Source: Virgisporangium ochraceum
GTDB lineage: Bacteria > Actinomycetota > Actinomycetes > Mycobacteriales > Micromonosporaceae
Reading direction: 5' to 3'
DNA length: 64,000 nucleotides
Assembly (NCBI RefSeq): GCF_016863655.1
Contig: NZ_BOPH01000094.1
Coordinates: 54,380-118,379 of the forward strand
Under the pieces are notes generated by a model that was given only the letters and a program-made list of their open reading frames with translations, had not been told where the DNA came from and searched no databases. Positions within the stretch are counted from its first letter, which is position 1. Each line of letters opens with the position of its first letter. Shown in pieces: positions 15,246 to 23,756 of the stretch. The position numbers and the translations under genes were made by a program.

Positions 15246-15254
15246 GGGAAGGGG

Positions 15255-17474
15255 CTAGTGGAAGCGGCGGAGGCGGAGGCTGTTGGTGACCACGAAGACC
15301 GACGACAGGGCCATGGCCGCACCGGCGATCATCGGGTTCAGCAGGCCCGCCGCGGCCAACGGGAGGGCGGCCACGTTGTAGGCGAAGGCCCAGAACAGGT
15401 TGCCCTTGATCACCCGGAGGGTCCGGCGGGACAGCCGGATGGCGTCGGCGGCCGCGGTCAGGTCGCCGCGCACGAGGGTCAGGTCGCTGGCCTCGATCGC
15501 CACGTCGGTGCCGGTGCCCATGGCCAGGCCGAGGTCGGCCTGCGCCAGCGCGGCGGCGTCGTTCACGCCGTCGCCGACCATGGCGACCACGTGGCCCTCG
15601 TCCTGCAGGCGCTTGACCGCGTCGACCTTGTCGGCCGGCAGCACCTCGGCGATCACGTCGTCGATGCCCACCTCGGCGGCCACCGCCTCGGCGACCGTGC
15701 GGTTGTCGCCGGTGAGTAGCACCGGCTTCAGGCCCAGCCGGCGCAGCTCGGCGACCGCCGCCCGGCTGTCGGGCTTCACCGCGTCGGCGACCGCGAACAT
15801 CGCCCGCGCCTCGCCGTCCCAGCCGGCCAGCACCGCCGTGCGGCCCGCGGCCGACGCCTCGTCGAACGCCGCCCGCAACGACGGCGACACGGATAGAGCG
15901 CGGTCTGTGAGAAGCCCCGGACGGCCGACCACGAGGTCGCGACCCTCCACCGTGCCGGTGACGCCCAGCCCTTCCACGTTGCGGAAGTCGCTCACGGGAG
16001 GGAACTCCGAGCCGGCCGCGATGGCCCGGGCCACCGGGTGCTCCGAGGCCGACTCCACCGCGCCCACCAGGCGGCGGGCCAGCGGCTCGTCGTCGGCGAG
16101 TACGGAGACAAGCGTCATGCGGCCGGTGGTCACCGTGCCGGTCTTGTCGAGGACGACCGTGTCGACGCGGCGGGTCGACTCCAGCACCTCGGGACCCTTG
16201 ATCAGCAGGCCGAGCTGGGCGCCGCGGCCGGTGCCCACCAGCAGGGCGGTGGGCGTCGCCAGGCCCAGCGCGCACGGGCAGGCGATGATCAGCACCGCCA
16301 CGGCGGCGGTGAACGCGGCGGTCATGCCGTCGCCGTCGCCTCCCTCGGCGACAGACCAGCTGCTGCCAGCGCCTACCCAGTAGCCGAGGGTCGCCACGGC
16401 CAGCGCGATCACGATCGGCACGAACACGCCCGCGACCCGGTCGGCCAGCCGCTGCACCTCGGCCTTGCCCGCCTGCGCCTGCTCGACCAGCCGGGCCATC
16501 TGGGCCAGCTGCGTGTCGGCGCCGACCCGCGTCGCCCGGACCACCAGCCGGCCGCCGGCGTTCACCGTCGCGCCGACGACCGAGGAGCCGACCGACACCT
16601 CGACCGGCACCGACTCGCCCGTGACCAGGCTGGTGTCGACCGCCGAGGAGCCCTCGTCGACCACCCCGTCGGTGGCGACCTTCTCGCCGGGTCGCACCAC
16701 GAACCGGTCACCGACCCGGAGCTGGTCGATCGGAAGGCGGTGCTCACGCCCGTCCCGCAGCACCGAGACCTCGCGGGCGCCGAGCTCCAGCAGTGCGCGC
16801 AACGCCGACCCCGCGCGGCGCTTGGCCCGCGCCTCGAAGTACCGGCCGGCCAGGATGAACATCGTGACGCCCGCGGCGACCTCGAGGTAGATCGCGTCGG
16901 TGCCGGCGCCGCGTTCGACCGCCAGCCGGAACGGGTGGGTCATGCCGGGCATGCCGGCGTCGCCGAGGAACAGCGCCCACAGCGACCAGCCGAACGCGGC
17001 GAGCGTGCCCAGCGACACCAGCGTGTCCATCGTGGCCGCGCCGTGCCGCAGGTTCACCGCGGCCGCGCGGTGGAAAGGCCAGCCGCCGTACACGATCACG
17101 GGCGCGGCGAGCGTCAGCGACGCCCACTGCCAGTAGTCGAACTGCCAGGCCGGCACCATGGCCAGCACGATCACCGGCACGGTCAGCGCGATGGTGATCC
17201 AGAGCCGGACCTCCAGCGCGTCGCGGGGTTGCGCTTCTTTCCGGGACCGCGTGAGCGCGGCCGTATAACCGGTCTTCTCCACCGTGGCGATGAGGTCGTC
17301 GGTGCTGACCCCGGTGCCGTCGACCGTGACGGTCGCCTTCTCGGTGGCGTAGTTGACGCTGGCCGTGACCCCGTCGAGCTTGTTGAGCTTCTTCTCGATG
17401 CGGGAGGCGCAGGAGGCACAGGTCATGCCACCGATCTCGAGCTCGATGCTGGTGGCCGCGCGCGGGAGCGCCAT
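15255..17474 (-). CDS. copA: copper-exporting P1B-type ATPase
   Basis: 739 residues. An N-terminal heavy-metal domain (9-75) carries MTCASC with Cys19/Cys22. The transport core has TGES (285-288) in the actuator, CPC (399-401) in the metal-binding membrane helix, DKTGT with phosphorylated Asp443, SEHP, and GDGVND in the ATP-binding domain. CPC with a single N-terminal CxxC domain identifies a Cu(I) exporter. AAGGAGGA lies six bases before ATG 17474. It follows copZ and a secreted copper-related protein in one operon whose promoter region has three CsoR boxes, so copper induction is expected. Confidence 0.96.
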   Translation of the reverse strand: MALPRAATSIELEIGGMTCASCASRIEKKLNKLDGVTASVNYATEKATVTVDGTGVSTDDLIATVEKTGYTAALTRSRKEAQPRDALEVRLWITIALTVPVIVLAMVPAWQFDYWQWASLTLAAPVIVYGGWPFHRAAAVNLRHGAATMDTLVSLGTLAAFGWSLWALFLGDAGMPGMTHPFRLAVERGAGTDAIYLEVAAGVTMFILAGRYFEARAKRRAGSALRALLELGAREVSVLRDGREHRLPIDQLRVGDRFVVRPGEKVATDGVVDEGSSAVDTSLVTGESVPVEVSVGSSVVGATVNAGGRLVVRATRVGADTQLAQMARLVEQAQAGKAEVQRLADRVAGVFVPIVIALAVATLGYWVGAGSSWSVAEGGDGDGMTAAFTAAVAVLIIACPCALGLATPTALLVGTGRGAQLGLLIKGPEVLESTRRVDTVVLDKTGTVTTGRMTLVSVLADDEPLARRLVGAVESASEHPVARAIAAGSEFPPVSDFRNVEGLGVTGTVEGRDLVVGRPGLLTDRALSVSPSLRAAFDEASAAGRTAVLAGWDGEARAMFAVADAVKPDSRAAVAELRRLGLKPVLLTGDNRTVAEAVAAEVGIDDVIAEVLPADKVDAVKRLQDEGHVVAMVGDGVNDAAALAQADLGLAMGTGTDVAIEASDLTLVRGDLTAAADAIRLSRRTLRVIKGNLFWAFAYNVAALPLAAAGLLNPMIAGAAMALSSVFVVTNSLRLRRFH

Positions 17475-17484
17475 GACGTCCTCC

Positions 17485-18420
17485 TTACCCGTGGGTGTGC
17501 GGTGTGTCGTCGTGCCCCGGCGCCGTTGGCGCCTTCGGAAGCTCGACCTTTCCGGCGAGCGCGGTGAACTCCGCGGTGCGGACCTTTCCAGCGTGCTGGA
17601 AGTCGAGGTAGAGGCGATAGGCCCCGGCGCTGGGGACCTCGGTGTGGAACGTGATGTCGGGGCCGGCCTGTGGCGACTCCTCCGGGTGCACGTGCAGGTA
17701 GGCGAGGTCGCCGTCGCGTAGGGCCACCAGGTGGCCGAACGCGCCCAGGTAGGGCTGCAGGTCGGTGACCGGCCGGCCGTCCTTCGTCACGGTGAGCGTC
17801 AGCTTGCTCGACGATCCGGGTGCCAGGTCGCCCGTCAGCTCGACCGTGTAGCCGTCGACCGTGGCGGTACGCGCCGCCGGCGGCAGCGGCCGCGCCCGGT
17901 ACTCACCGGCGACCGGGACGTCGACGCCGAGGGTGAGGCCCTCGTCGCGGCCGGCCGGCTGGAAGTCGGCGAACACCCGGTACTGGCCGGGGTCGGCGAG
18001 CGTCAGCGGCATCGACCAGACGCCGTCGGGCGAGCGGGTCGGGTGCACGTGCTGGAAGCCGGAGAGGTCGCGCCGCACCACGATGAGGTGCAGGTCCTTC
18101 TCGTGGGTCGGGGTGAAGGCGGTGACGGTCGCGCCGTCGGGGCCCTCGATCCGGAAGCGGAACTCGGCGGCGGAGGCGGCGGGCAGGCCGGCCGTCTCCG
18201 GCACCAGGCGGTAGCCGGCTTCGCTGACCTGGAGCCCACCGGGAACCTTCGCCCCGGCACCTTCGTCGTGGCCGCCCGTGTCGGCGTGTCCACCGCTGTC
18301 CGCGTGGCTGGCCGGTGGCGGCTCCTCGCTGGGGCCGGCCAGGCGGCCGGCGCCGACGGCGCCGGTGAACGCCACCACGAGGCCGACGCCGTAGAGGCCG
18401 AGCTTCGTCGCGGTTCTCAC
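17485..18420 (-). CDS. membrane-anchored His-rich copper-operon protein
   Basis: 311 residues with an N-terminal membrane anchor (LGLYGVGLVVAFTGAVGAG), a Gly/His-rich segment (HADSGGHADTGGHDEG), two beta-rich repeats and a His tail (PGHDDTPHTHG). The two repeats share VHPxxSPxxxxxMPLTLxxxGxYRVFxDFQ-like patterns: LHLIVVRRDLSGFQHVHP and LVALRDGDLAYLHVHPEES each end in HVHP, a probable metal or structural motif. Homologues are common beside copZ-copA in actinomycetes and are named only as heavy-metal-associated secreted proteins. GTG 18420 overlaps the copZ stop (GTGA). It may bind Cu at the outer face (inference). Confidence 0.75.
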   Translation of the reverse strand: MRTATKLGLYGVGLVVAFTGAVGAGRLAGPSEEPPPASHADSGGHADTGGHDEGAGAKVPGGLQVSEAGYRLVPETAGLPAASAAEFRFRIEGPDGATVTAFTPTHEKDLHLIVVRRDLSGFQHVHPTRSPDGVWSMPLTLADPGQYRVFADFQPAGRDEGLTLGVDVPVAGEYRARPLPPAARTATVDGYTVELTGDLAPGSSSKLTLTVTKDGRPVTDLQPYLGAFGHLVALRDGDLAYLHVHPEESPQAGPDITFHTEVPSAGAYRLYLDFQHAGKVRTAEFTALAGKVELPKAPTAPGHDDTPHTHG

Positions 18421-18626
18421 GTCACCACCTCGTAGTCACCGGCCTCGTCGACGGCCTCGCGCACCGCCTGCGGGTCGAGCGGCTGGTCGCTGGTGACCGT
18501 CGCGGTGCCGGCGCCCAGGTCGACCCGCACGTCGCGGACCCCGGCGAGCTGGCCCAGCTCCTCGCTCACCGCGCTGACGCAGTGGCCGCAGGTCATGCCC
18601 TTGATCGTGTAGGTCGTCGTGGTCAT
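18417..18626 (-). CDS. copZ: copper chaperone
   Basis: 69 residues, a single heavy-metal-associated domain with YTIKGMTCGHCVSAVSEEL, Cu-binding Cys13 and Cys16, and the usual babba length. It delivers Cu(I) to CopA and probably exchanges with CsoR. AAGGAGCACCG precedes ATG 18626. It is the first gene of the copper-export operon and overlaps the next gene by the GTGA junction. Confidence 0.94.
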   Translation of the reverse strand: MTTTTYTIKGMTCGHCVSAVSEELGQLAGVRDVRVDLGAGTATVTSDQPLDPQAVREAVDEAGDYEVVT

Positions 18627-18649
18627 CGGTGCTCCTTGGACTTGGAGAT

Positions 18650-18736
18650 TACCCCCGTGGGGTACCTGCGAACACCACCGTAGCATACCCCCAGGGGGTA
18701 CTCCAGTGATATGGCGTTCAATACCCCCCGGGGGTT
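18650..18736. promoter_or_regulatory. three CsoR-type operators between copZ and csoR
   Basis: TACCCC-CGT-GGGGTA (18650-18664), TACCCCC-A-GGGGGTA (18686-18700, perfect) and TACCCCC-CGGGGGTT (18722-18736) are pseudo-palindromes of the GTACCCC/GGGGTAC type bound by CsoR. They are 36 bp apart start to start. The first faces copZ, the third ends 13 bases before the csoR start, and the middle one can serve either. Confidence 0.85.
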
Positions 18737-18749
18737 GTACCATGGGCGC

Positions 18750-19040
18750 ATGACCGCACCTACCCGTGGCTACACGTCGACCAAGGACCAGCTGCAGGCG
18801 CGGCTGCGTCGCATCGAGGGCCAGGTGCGCGGCATCGAACGCATGGTCGACGAGGACCGGTACTGCATCGACGTCCTCACCCAGATCTCGGCGATCCAGG
18901 CCGCGCTCGACAAGGTGGCCCTCGGCCTGCTCGACGGCCACGCCCGGCATTGCATGCACGAGGGTGCCGCCGAGGGCCGGGCCGACGAGATGGCCACCGA
19001 GATGATGGCCGCGGTCGGCCGGCTCATGAAACGGGGTTGA
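18750..19040 (+). CDS. csoR: copper-sensing repressor CsoR
   Basis: 96 residues of the DUF156 helical family: DQLQARLRRIEGQVRGIERM, then a Cu(I) site with Cys39, His64 and Cys68 (RYCIDVL, GHARHCMHE), the spacing of characterised CsoR proteins. I choose ATG 18750 because an earlier in-frame ATG (18711) would place the third operator inside the coding region. It binds DNA when Cu-free and releases on Cu(I) binding. It is divergent from the copper-export operon. Its last 17 bases overlap the end of the opposite-strand membrane-protein gene. Confidence 0.93.
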   Translation: MTAPTRGYTSTKDQLQARLRRIEGQVRGIERMVDEDRYCIDVLTQISAIQAALDKVALGLLDGHARHCMHEGAAEGRADEMATEMMAAVGRLMKRG

Positions 19041-20037
19041 GCTCCCGGGTGCGCCGGCGCATCAGGAGCCAGATGATCCAGCCGGCGCCGACGATGAAGC
19101 CGAGGCTGATGAGGCGGTACAGCACCACCGCGGCGATCGCCGTGTGCCCCGGCAGCCCACCGGCCACCAGGCCCAGGATCAGCGCGCTGTCGATCACGCC
19201 GAGGCCGCCCGGCACCACCGGGACGCTGGCCGCGGCCATGCCCGCGCAGTAGGCCACCAGCAGCTGCGTGGTGGTGATCTCCTCCGCGCCGACGGCCAGG
19301 CAGCACATCCACAGGCACACCGCGTCGAGCAGCCAGTTCGCCACGGCGTAGGTCACCGCGACGGTGGCGTGTGCCGGCCCGAGCCGCACCGCGCGCAGCT
19401 GGTCGAGGAAGCCGGTGATCCGCTCGACGCCGTGCTCCCGGGGCCGCCGGCGCACCTTGTTGACGCCCGCCAGCCCGCCCCGCGTGATCCGGTGCAGGGT
19501 CTCGGGGTTGCGGGCGATGCGGGTCACCCCGACCGTGATGAGCACGACGGCCGTGAGCAGACCGGCGAGCGTCGGCCAGGCGGGCGTGCCGCCGGCGGCG
19601 ATGCCGGCGGCGGCGCTGATCAGCGCGAGCGCGGTGGCCGAGAGGATGCCGCTGAGCGCGATGCACCACGACGCGACGCCCGACGACGCCCCGAACCGCC
19701 GCATCTGCCGGTAGTTGAACGTGGTGGAGAACGCCGGACCGCCCGGCAACGTGACGCTCAGCGAGTGCGCCGCGTACGCGAGCTGGATGTGCCGGATGAG
19801 CGGCACGTGGATGCCGGCGCTGCGGAGCAGCCGCCGCTGCATGCGCGCGTAGGCCCGCATCGACGCGATGGCGGCGAGCACCGCCACCAGCACGGGACCG
19901 GGATGCGGCGAGCGCAGCTGCGACAGGGCCTCGACGAGGTCGTTCCACGCCCAGACCGCCTCGGCCACGATGATCGTGACGACCACCGCGATGACGGCGA
20001 GCCGCCACCGAGGCGTCGTGCTCCGCACTTCGACCAT
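19024..20037 (-). CDS. lysylphosphatidylglycerol-synthase-TM/UPF0104 family membrane protein
   Basis: 337 residues and about eight membrane helices, starting MVEVRSTTPRWRLAVIAVVV. The conserved core includes AYAAHSLSVTLPGGPAFSTT and ASVPVVPGGLGVIDSALILG, the paired PGG signatures of the YbhN/MprF flippase-like family. The family contributes lipid-flipping or glycolipid transfer domains; no C-terminal aminoacyl-transferase domain is present here. GGGGGGAA lies directly before ATG 20037. Possible envelope role (inference). Confidence 0.85.
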   Translation of the reverse strand: MVEVRSTTPRWRLAVIAVVVTIIVAEAVWAWNDLVEALSQLRSPHPGPVLVAVLAAIASMRAYARMQRRLLRSAGIHVPLIRHIQLAYAAHSLSVTLPGGPAFSTTFNYRQMRRFGASSGVASWCIALSGILSATALALISAAAGIAAGGTPAWPTLAGLLTAVVLITVGVTRIARNPETLHRITRGGLAGVNKVRRRPREHGVERITGFLDQLRAVRLGPAHATVAVTYAVANWLLDAVCLWMCCLAVGAEEITTTQLLVAYCAGMAAASVPVVPGGLGVIDSALILGLVAGGLPGHTAIAAVVLYRLISLGFIVGAGWIIWLLMRRRTRELNPVS

Positions 20038-20072
20038 GTTCCCCCCGGATTCATGATCATACGTCCGCGGTG

Positions 20073-20852
20073 TCAGCCCGGTGTCAGCGTCGCCCGCAGG
20101 CCGAGGTGGTCGGAGACGTAGGCGGCGCCGGTGGGGAACGGGTGCTTCCCGGTGAGGATGAGCGCCGGGTCGGTCGCGGTGACCGACGGGGTGGTGAGGA
20201 TGAAGTCGATCCGGTGACCGGGGACGCCGGGGCCGATGAACTCCTCGGCCCGGAACGTGGGGGTCGGGTCGCAGGCGTTCGCGTCGACCAGCCCGGTGGC
20301 GGCGAGGAAGTCGTCCAGGTAGGTGCTGCCGGCGGCGATGTTGAAGTCGCCGCACGCGACGACCGGGCCGTCCAGCCGGCCCACGACGCGGGCCAGGTGG
20401 TTCAGCTGCTGGCGGTGCATCGGGCCGTGGCGGTTGCCGGCCGACCAGTCGCCCTCCCAGTTCGGCATCGGATGGGTGTTGACGATCCACAGCTCGTCGA
20501 GCCGCGTGACCAGCGAGCCCTTGAACAGCGACTTGGCCTGGACGACCCGCGACATGCCCGCTGCCGGCGCGGGGAACCGGTGGTACCGCGCCCGCCCCAA
20601 CGGCCGGCGCGACATCGTGACGAGGCCGCCCGCCGGTCCCATCACACCGCGCCCGCACCGCACGTGGCGGAACGACGGCATCGCGGGCCGCAGCTGCCGC
20701 AGGTGCCAGCGGGTCAGGACCTCCTGGAAGCAGACCACGTCGATGTCGGAGGTCTCGAAGAACTCCGCGATGGCCCGGTACCGGGCCGGCAGGTCCTTCG
20801 CCCGCAGCGGCAGGCCGAGCGTGTTCAGCGAGGCGAGCGTTAGCTGATCCAT
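20073..20852 (-). CDS. endonuclease/exonuclease/phosphatase family protein
   Basis: 259 residues with the EEP fold signatures: LASLNTLGLPLRAKD, the metal-ligand glutamate in DIDVVCFQEVLTRWHLRQL, NTHPMPNWEGD, GDFNIAAGSTYLDDF with catalytic Asp/Asn, HRIDFILT, and a final VSDHLGLRATL with the catalytic Asp-His. It hydrolyses phosphodiester or phosphomonoester bonds in DNA, phosphoinositides or similar. There is no signal peptide. ATG 20852 has no ribosome binding site but is eight bases from a TACGAT -10 element, suggesting a leaderless message. Divergent from the tyrosine phosphatase gene. Confidence 0.88.
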   Translation of the reverse strand: MDQLTLASLNTLGLPLRAKDLPARYRAIAEFFETSDIDVVCFQEVLTRWHLRQLRPAMPSFRHVRCGRGVMGPAGGLVTMSRRPLGRARYHRFPAPAAGMSRVVQAKSLFKGSLVTRLDELWIVNTHPMPNWEGDWSAGNRHGPMHRQQLNHLARVVGRLDGPVVACGDFNIAAGSTYLDDFLAATGLVDANACDPTPTFRAEEFIGPGVPGHRIDFILTTPSVTATDPALILTGKHPFPTGAAYVSDHLGLRATLTPG

Positions 20853-20860
20853 CGGCGGCG

Positions 20861-20870
20861 ATCGTACAGT
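20861..20870. promoter_or_regulatory. overlapping divergent -10 elements for two leaderless genes
   Basis: ATCGTACAGT holds a minus-strand -10 (TACGAT, 20866-20861) eight bases from ATG 20852, and a plus-strand -10 (TACAGT, 20865-20870) seven bases from GTG 20878. Neither gene has a Shine-Dalgarno sequence. The two -10 boxes share two base pairs, so the promoters should be mutually exclusive. Confidence 0.6.
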
Positions 20871-20877
20871 CGGCGGC

Positions 20878-21606
20878 GTGGCTGAGCGCTCGATCACCTT
20901 CGGTAACGTCTTCAACTTCCGCGATCTCGGCGGCTACCGCGGCGACGGCGGCCGCACCGTCCGGTGGGGCCGCCTCTTCCGCGCCGACGACCTGTGCCGC
21001 CTCGACGACGCGGACCTCTCCCGCCTCGGCGACCTCGGCATAAGAACGGTGGTCGACCTGCGTCGGCCCCGGGAGGTCGAGCGGATGGGACGCGTGGCGG
21101 AGGGCACCTACGCGTGGGTGAACGCCCACGTCGTGCACACCGAGTGGCAGTGGACCGAGTTCCCCGACCCGCAGTCGCGCGTCGACTGGCTGGCCGAGCG
21201 GTACGCCGACATGGTCGAGCGGGGCGGCCCGGCCATCGGCGAGGCGCTGCGCCTGGTGGCCGACCCCGACGCGGCGCCCCTGGTGTTCCACTGCATCTCC
21301 GGCAAGGACCGCACCGGCCTGGTGGCCGCGTTCACGCTGCACCTGCTCGGGGTGAGCGACGACGACGTCGCCGACGACTACGCCCTGAGCGAGCCGGCCG
21401 AGGAGGCGAACCTCAACTGGTACGCCGCCCGCGACCCGGAGCACACGCTGCGCCGCCTGGACGGCGTGGCGGTCGTGCCGCGCGAGGCGATGCTGGCGGT
21501 GTTCGACAACCTGCGGGCCAGGCACGGTTCGGTGCGTGACTACCTGCGCTCGGTCGGCGTCACCGACGGGCACGTCGAGTCGATGCGGGAGCACCTTCTG
21601 GCGTAA
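20878..21606 (+). CDS. protein tyrosine/serine phosphatase (Y_phosphatase3 family)
   Basis: 242 residues. The N-terminal NVFNFRDLGGYRGDGGRTVR motif and the P-loop VFHCISGKDRTGLVAAFTL (catalytic Cys in HCISGKDRTG) are diagnostic of the MptpB-like phosphatase family. GIRTVVDLRRPREVER is the conserved strand before the general-acid region. The family acts on phosphotyrosine/serine and sometimes phosphoinositides. There is no signal peptide. GTG 20878 is the start that fits the conserved N-terminus and lies seven bases after a TACAGT -10 box. Confidence 0.9.
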   Translation: MAERSITFGNVFNFRDLGGYRGDGGRTVRWGRLFRADDLCRLDDADLSRLGDLGIRTVVDLRRPREVERMGRVAEGTYAWVNAHVVHTEWQWTEFPDPQSRVDWLAERYADMVERGGPAIGEALRLVADPDAAPLVFHCISGKDRTGLVAAFTLHLLGVSDDDVADDYALSEPAEEANLNWYAARDPEHTLRRLDGVAVVPREAMLAVFDNLRARHGSVRDYLRSVGVTDGHVESMREHLLA

Positions 21607-21616
21607 CTTTCGGGCG

Positions 21617-21630
21617 TGGGAGCGCTTCCA
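21617..21630 (+). promoter_or_regulatory. CebR-like operator before the mannanase gene
   Basis: TGGGAGCGCTTCCA matches 13 of 14 positions of TGGGAGCGCTCCCA, the palindrome bound by the LacI-family cello-oligosaccharide repressor CebR. A TAGACT -10-like hexamer follows at 21650-21655, so the box lies around -30. Induction by oligosaccharides is inferred. Confidence 0.7.
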
Positions 21631-21688
21631 TGGGGTGCAGACATCGACCTAGACTGATGCCTTCACTGCCACCCCCTGGAGGTTCGTC

Positions 21689-23287
21689 GTGAGACGACGA
21701 CTGGGTGCCGCGTGCGCCCTCGCCTTACTCCTCTCCGTGTTCGTCATCGCCGATCCGGCCAAGGCCGCCACCGGGATCCGGATCAGCAACGGTCGCCTCG
21801 TCGAGGCCAACGGCACCGAGCTGGTGCTGCGCGGGATCAACCACGCGCACGTCTGGTACCAGCAGCAGACCAGCTCGTTCGCCAACATCAAGGCCACCGG
21901 CGCCAACTCGGTGCGGGTCGTGCTCGGCAGCGGCCAGCGGGGCTGGGGCACCAGCCCGGCCAGCGACGTCGCCAACGTCGTGGCGCTGTGCAAGCAGAAC
22001 AAGCTCATCTGCGTGCTCGAGGTGCACGACACCACCGGCTACGGCGAGCAGAGCGGCGCCGCGACGCTGGCGCAGGCCGTCGACTACTGGGTCAGCGTGC
22101 AGAGCGCGCTGACCGGCCAGGAGAACTACGTCATCCTGAACATCGGCAACGAGCCGTTCGGCAACCAGGGCTACGCGGCCTGGACCACCGACACCGCCAA
22201 CGCCATCCGCCGCCTGCGCACGGCCGGCTTCCAGCACACGATCATGGTCGACGCGCCGAACTGGGGCCAGGACTGGACGTTCACCATGCGCGACAACGCG
22301 CCCACGGTGAAGGCCGCCGACACCACCGGCAACACGATCTTCAGCATCCACATGTACGGCGTGTTCGACACGGCCGCCGAGGTGCAGGCGTACCTGTCCT
22401 CGTTCACCAGCCGCGGCCTGCCGATCGTGGTCGGCGAGTTCGGCGACAACCACTCCGACGGCAACCCCGACGAAGACGCGATCATGGCCTACGCCCAGGC
22501 CAACCGCATCGGGTACATGGGCTGGTCGTGGAGCGGCAACGGCGGCGGCGTCGAATACCTCGACATGGTGCAGAACTTCAACCCGGCCAGCCGCTCGGCC
22601 TGGGGCAACCGGTTCATCTCCGGCGCCAACGGCATCGCGGCGACCTCCCGCCAGGCCACCATCTACGGCGGCACCGAGCCGGACTACGACGGGCCGACCA
22701 CGCCCGGCACCCCGACGGCGAGCAACCTCACCTCGACCGGCGTGAACCTCGCCTGGGCCGCGTCGACCGACAACGTCGGCGTCACCGGGTACACCGTCGT
22801 GCGGGTACAGGGCAGCACCGAGACCACCGTCGCCAGCACGACGACCAACTCTGCCGTCCTCACCGGGCTCACGCCCTCGACCGCGTACACGTTCGCCGTC
22901 CGCGCGCGCGACGCGGCGGGCTACGTGTCGGCCCGGTCGGGCACCGTCAGCGTCACCACGCCGGCCGGTGGCGGCAACGGCGACAACGGCTGCACCGCCA
23001 CCTACCGCATCGCCAACAGCTGGAACAGCAACTTCAACGGCGAGGTGATCGTCACCAACGGCGCCACGGCCAGCACCGGCTGGACGGTCACCTGGACCTA
23101 CGCCAACGGACAGGCCATCACCCAGATCTGGAACGGCCAGCGGACCACCAGCGGCGCCAACGTCACCGTCCGCAACGTCAACTACAACGGGAACCTCGCC
23201 CCGAACGGCACCGCCATGTTCGGGTTCCTGGCCACCTGGAACAACACGACCAACTCGGTACCGACGCTCACCTGCACGCGAACCTGA
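21689..23287 (+). CDS. secreted beta-mannanase (GH5) with FN3 and CBM2 domains
   Basis: 532 residues: signal peptide (1-27); GH5 catalytic barrel (about 28-330); fibronectin type III (about 334-417, from PGTPTASNLTSTGVNLAWAA); CBM2 (about 428-532, CTATYRIANSWNSNFNGEV). LICVLEVHDTTGYGEQSGAA, VILNIGNEPFGN and SIHMYGVF closely recall GH5 subfamily 8 actinobacterial mannanases. Glu155 (NEP) is the acid/base and Glu250 (VVGEFGD) the nucleophile. It cuts beta-1,4-mannan backbones, and the CBM2 anchors it to cellulose. A general cellulase is the alternative. GGAGG precedes GTG 21689; the CebR-like box suggests control with cellulose use. Confidence 0.9.
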   Translation: MRRRLGAACALALLLSVFVIADPAKAATGIRISNGRLVEANGTELVLRGINHAHVWYQQQTSSFANIKATGANSVRVVLGSGQRGWGTSPASDVANVVALCKQNKLICVLEVHDTTGYGEQSGAATLAQAVDYWVSVQSALTGQENYVILNIGNEPFGNQGYAAWTTDTANAIRRLRTAGFQHTIMVDAPNWGQDWTFTMRDNAPTVKAADTTGNTIFSIHMYGVFDTAAEVQAYLSSFTSRGLPIVVGEFGDNHSDGNPDEDAIMAYAQANRIGYMGWSWSGNGGGVEYLDMVQNFNPASRSAWGNRFISGANGIAATSRQATIYGGTEPDYDGPTTPGTPTASNLTSTGVNLAWAASTDNVGVTGYTVVRVQGSTETTVASTTTNSAVLTGLTPSTAYTFAVRARDAAGYVSARSGTVSVTTPAGGGNGDNGCTATYRIANSWNSNFNGEVIVTNGATASTGWTVTWTYANGQAITQIWNGQRTTSGANVTVRNVNYNGNLAPNGTAMFGFLATWNNTTNSVPTLTCTRT

Positions 23288-23301
23288 CCTCCCGGTCACG
23301 A

Positions 23302-23332
23302 CGCCGGCCGCCCAGCCACCGGGCGGCCGGCG
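23302..23332. terminator. strong hairpin after the mannanase gene
   Basis: CGCCGGCCGCCC (23302-23313), a 7-base loop and GGGCGGCCGGCG (23321-23332) form a perfect 12-bp stem 15 bases after the mannanase stop and 10 bases before the convergent small gene ends. Confidence 0.75.
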
Positions 23333-23341
23333 CCGTGCGTC

Positions 23342-23638
23342 TCAGGCGCGGAGCTCCGCGGTCCAGGCCTTGCCGATCTGCTGCCAGCGCCCGATGGACG
23401 CCGACCCGAACCGGCGGGCGAGCAGGCCTTCCGCGAGGATCTGGACCCGCCGCATCTCGCTGGCGGTCGTCGCCTGCCCCACGAGACCCACGAATACCTG
23501 GCGGCCGGACGAGGTCACCTCGAGCCGCCACAGGACACCGAGCGTTCGCAGGGTCGCCCGCAGTTTCTCGGTGTCCCGTGGCGGCTCTTCCGGTTCGGCG
23601 GGTGGGTTCCGCAAGCTGGCCACCCCCGTGCTTTCCAT
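23342..23638 (-). CDS. small hypothetical protein
   Basis: 98 residues, start ATG 23638. An acidic, proline-rich N-terminus (RNPPAEPEEPPRDTEK) leads into LRATLRTLGVLWRLEVTS, then GRQVFVGLVGQATTASEMRR and a basic C-terminus. I do not recognise a family. It has no signal peptide, membrane helix or cysteine. It is transcribed away from the STAND regulator across 118 bp, and a weak ribosome binding site lowers certainty. Steady third-position G+C on this strand supports coding. Confidence 0.55.
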   Translation of the reverse strand: MESTGVASLRNPPAEPEEPPRDTEKLRATLRTLGVLWRLEVTSSGRQVFVGLVGQATTASEMRRVQILAEGLLARRFGSASIGRWQQIGKAWTAELRA

Positions 23639-23756
23639 AGCCAGATCGTCGGGTCCCGCCGGGTTTCACTATCTGTGGCCGACTGGTCGACGCACATCGA
23701 TCCCGACCGAATCCGAACGGGATAACCTGAACGTCCCCGACCCCCCGGAGTGACGC

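Larger units (their letters stand above)
14836..15254. other. gene-free intergenic region carrying three hairpin repeats
   Basis: This 419-bp stretch between the convergent transporter and copA genes has no credible gene. It holds, in order, an imperfect 24-bp hairpin (14839-14895), a 25-bp dispersed repeat (14897-14921), a perfect 18-bp hairpin (14945-15007), a spacer containing GTGGCGCGCGCC-like repeats, and a perfect 22-bp hairpin (15168-15245). Confidence 0.8.
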
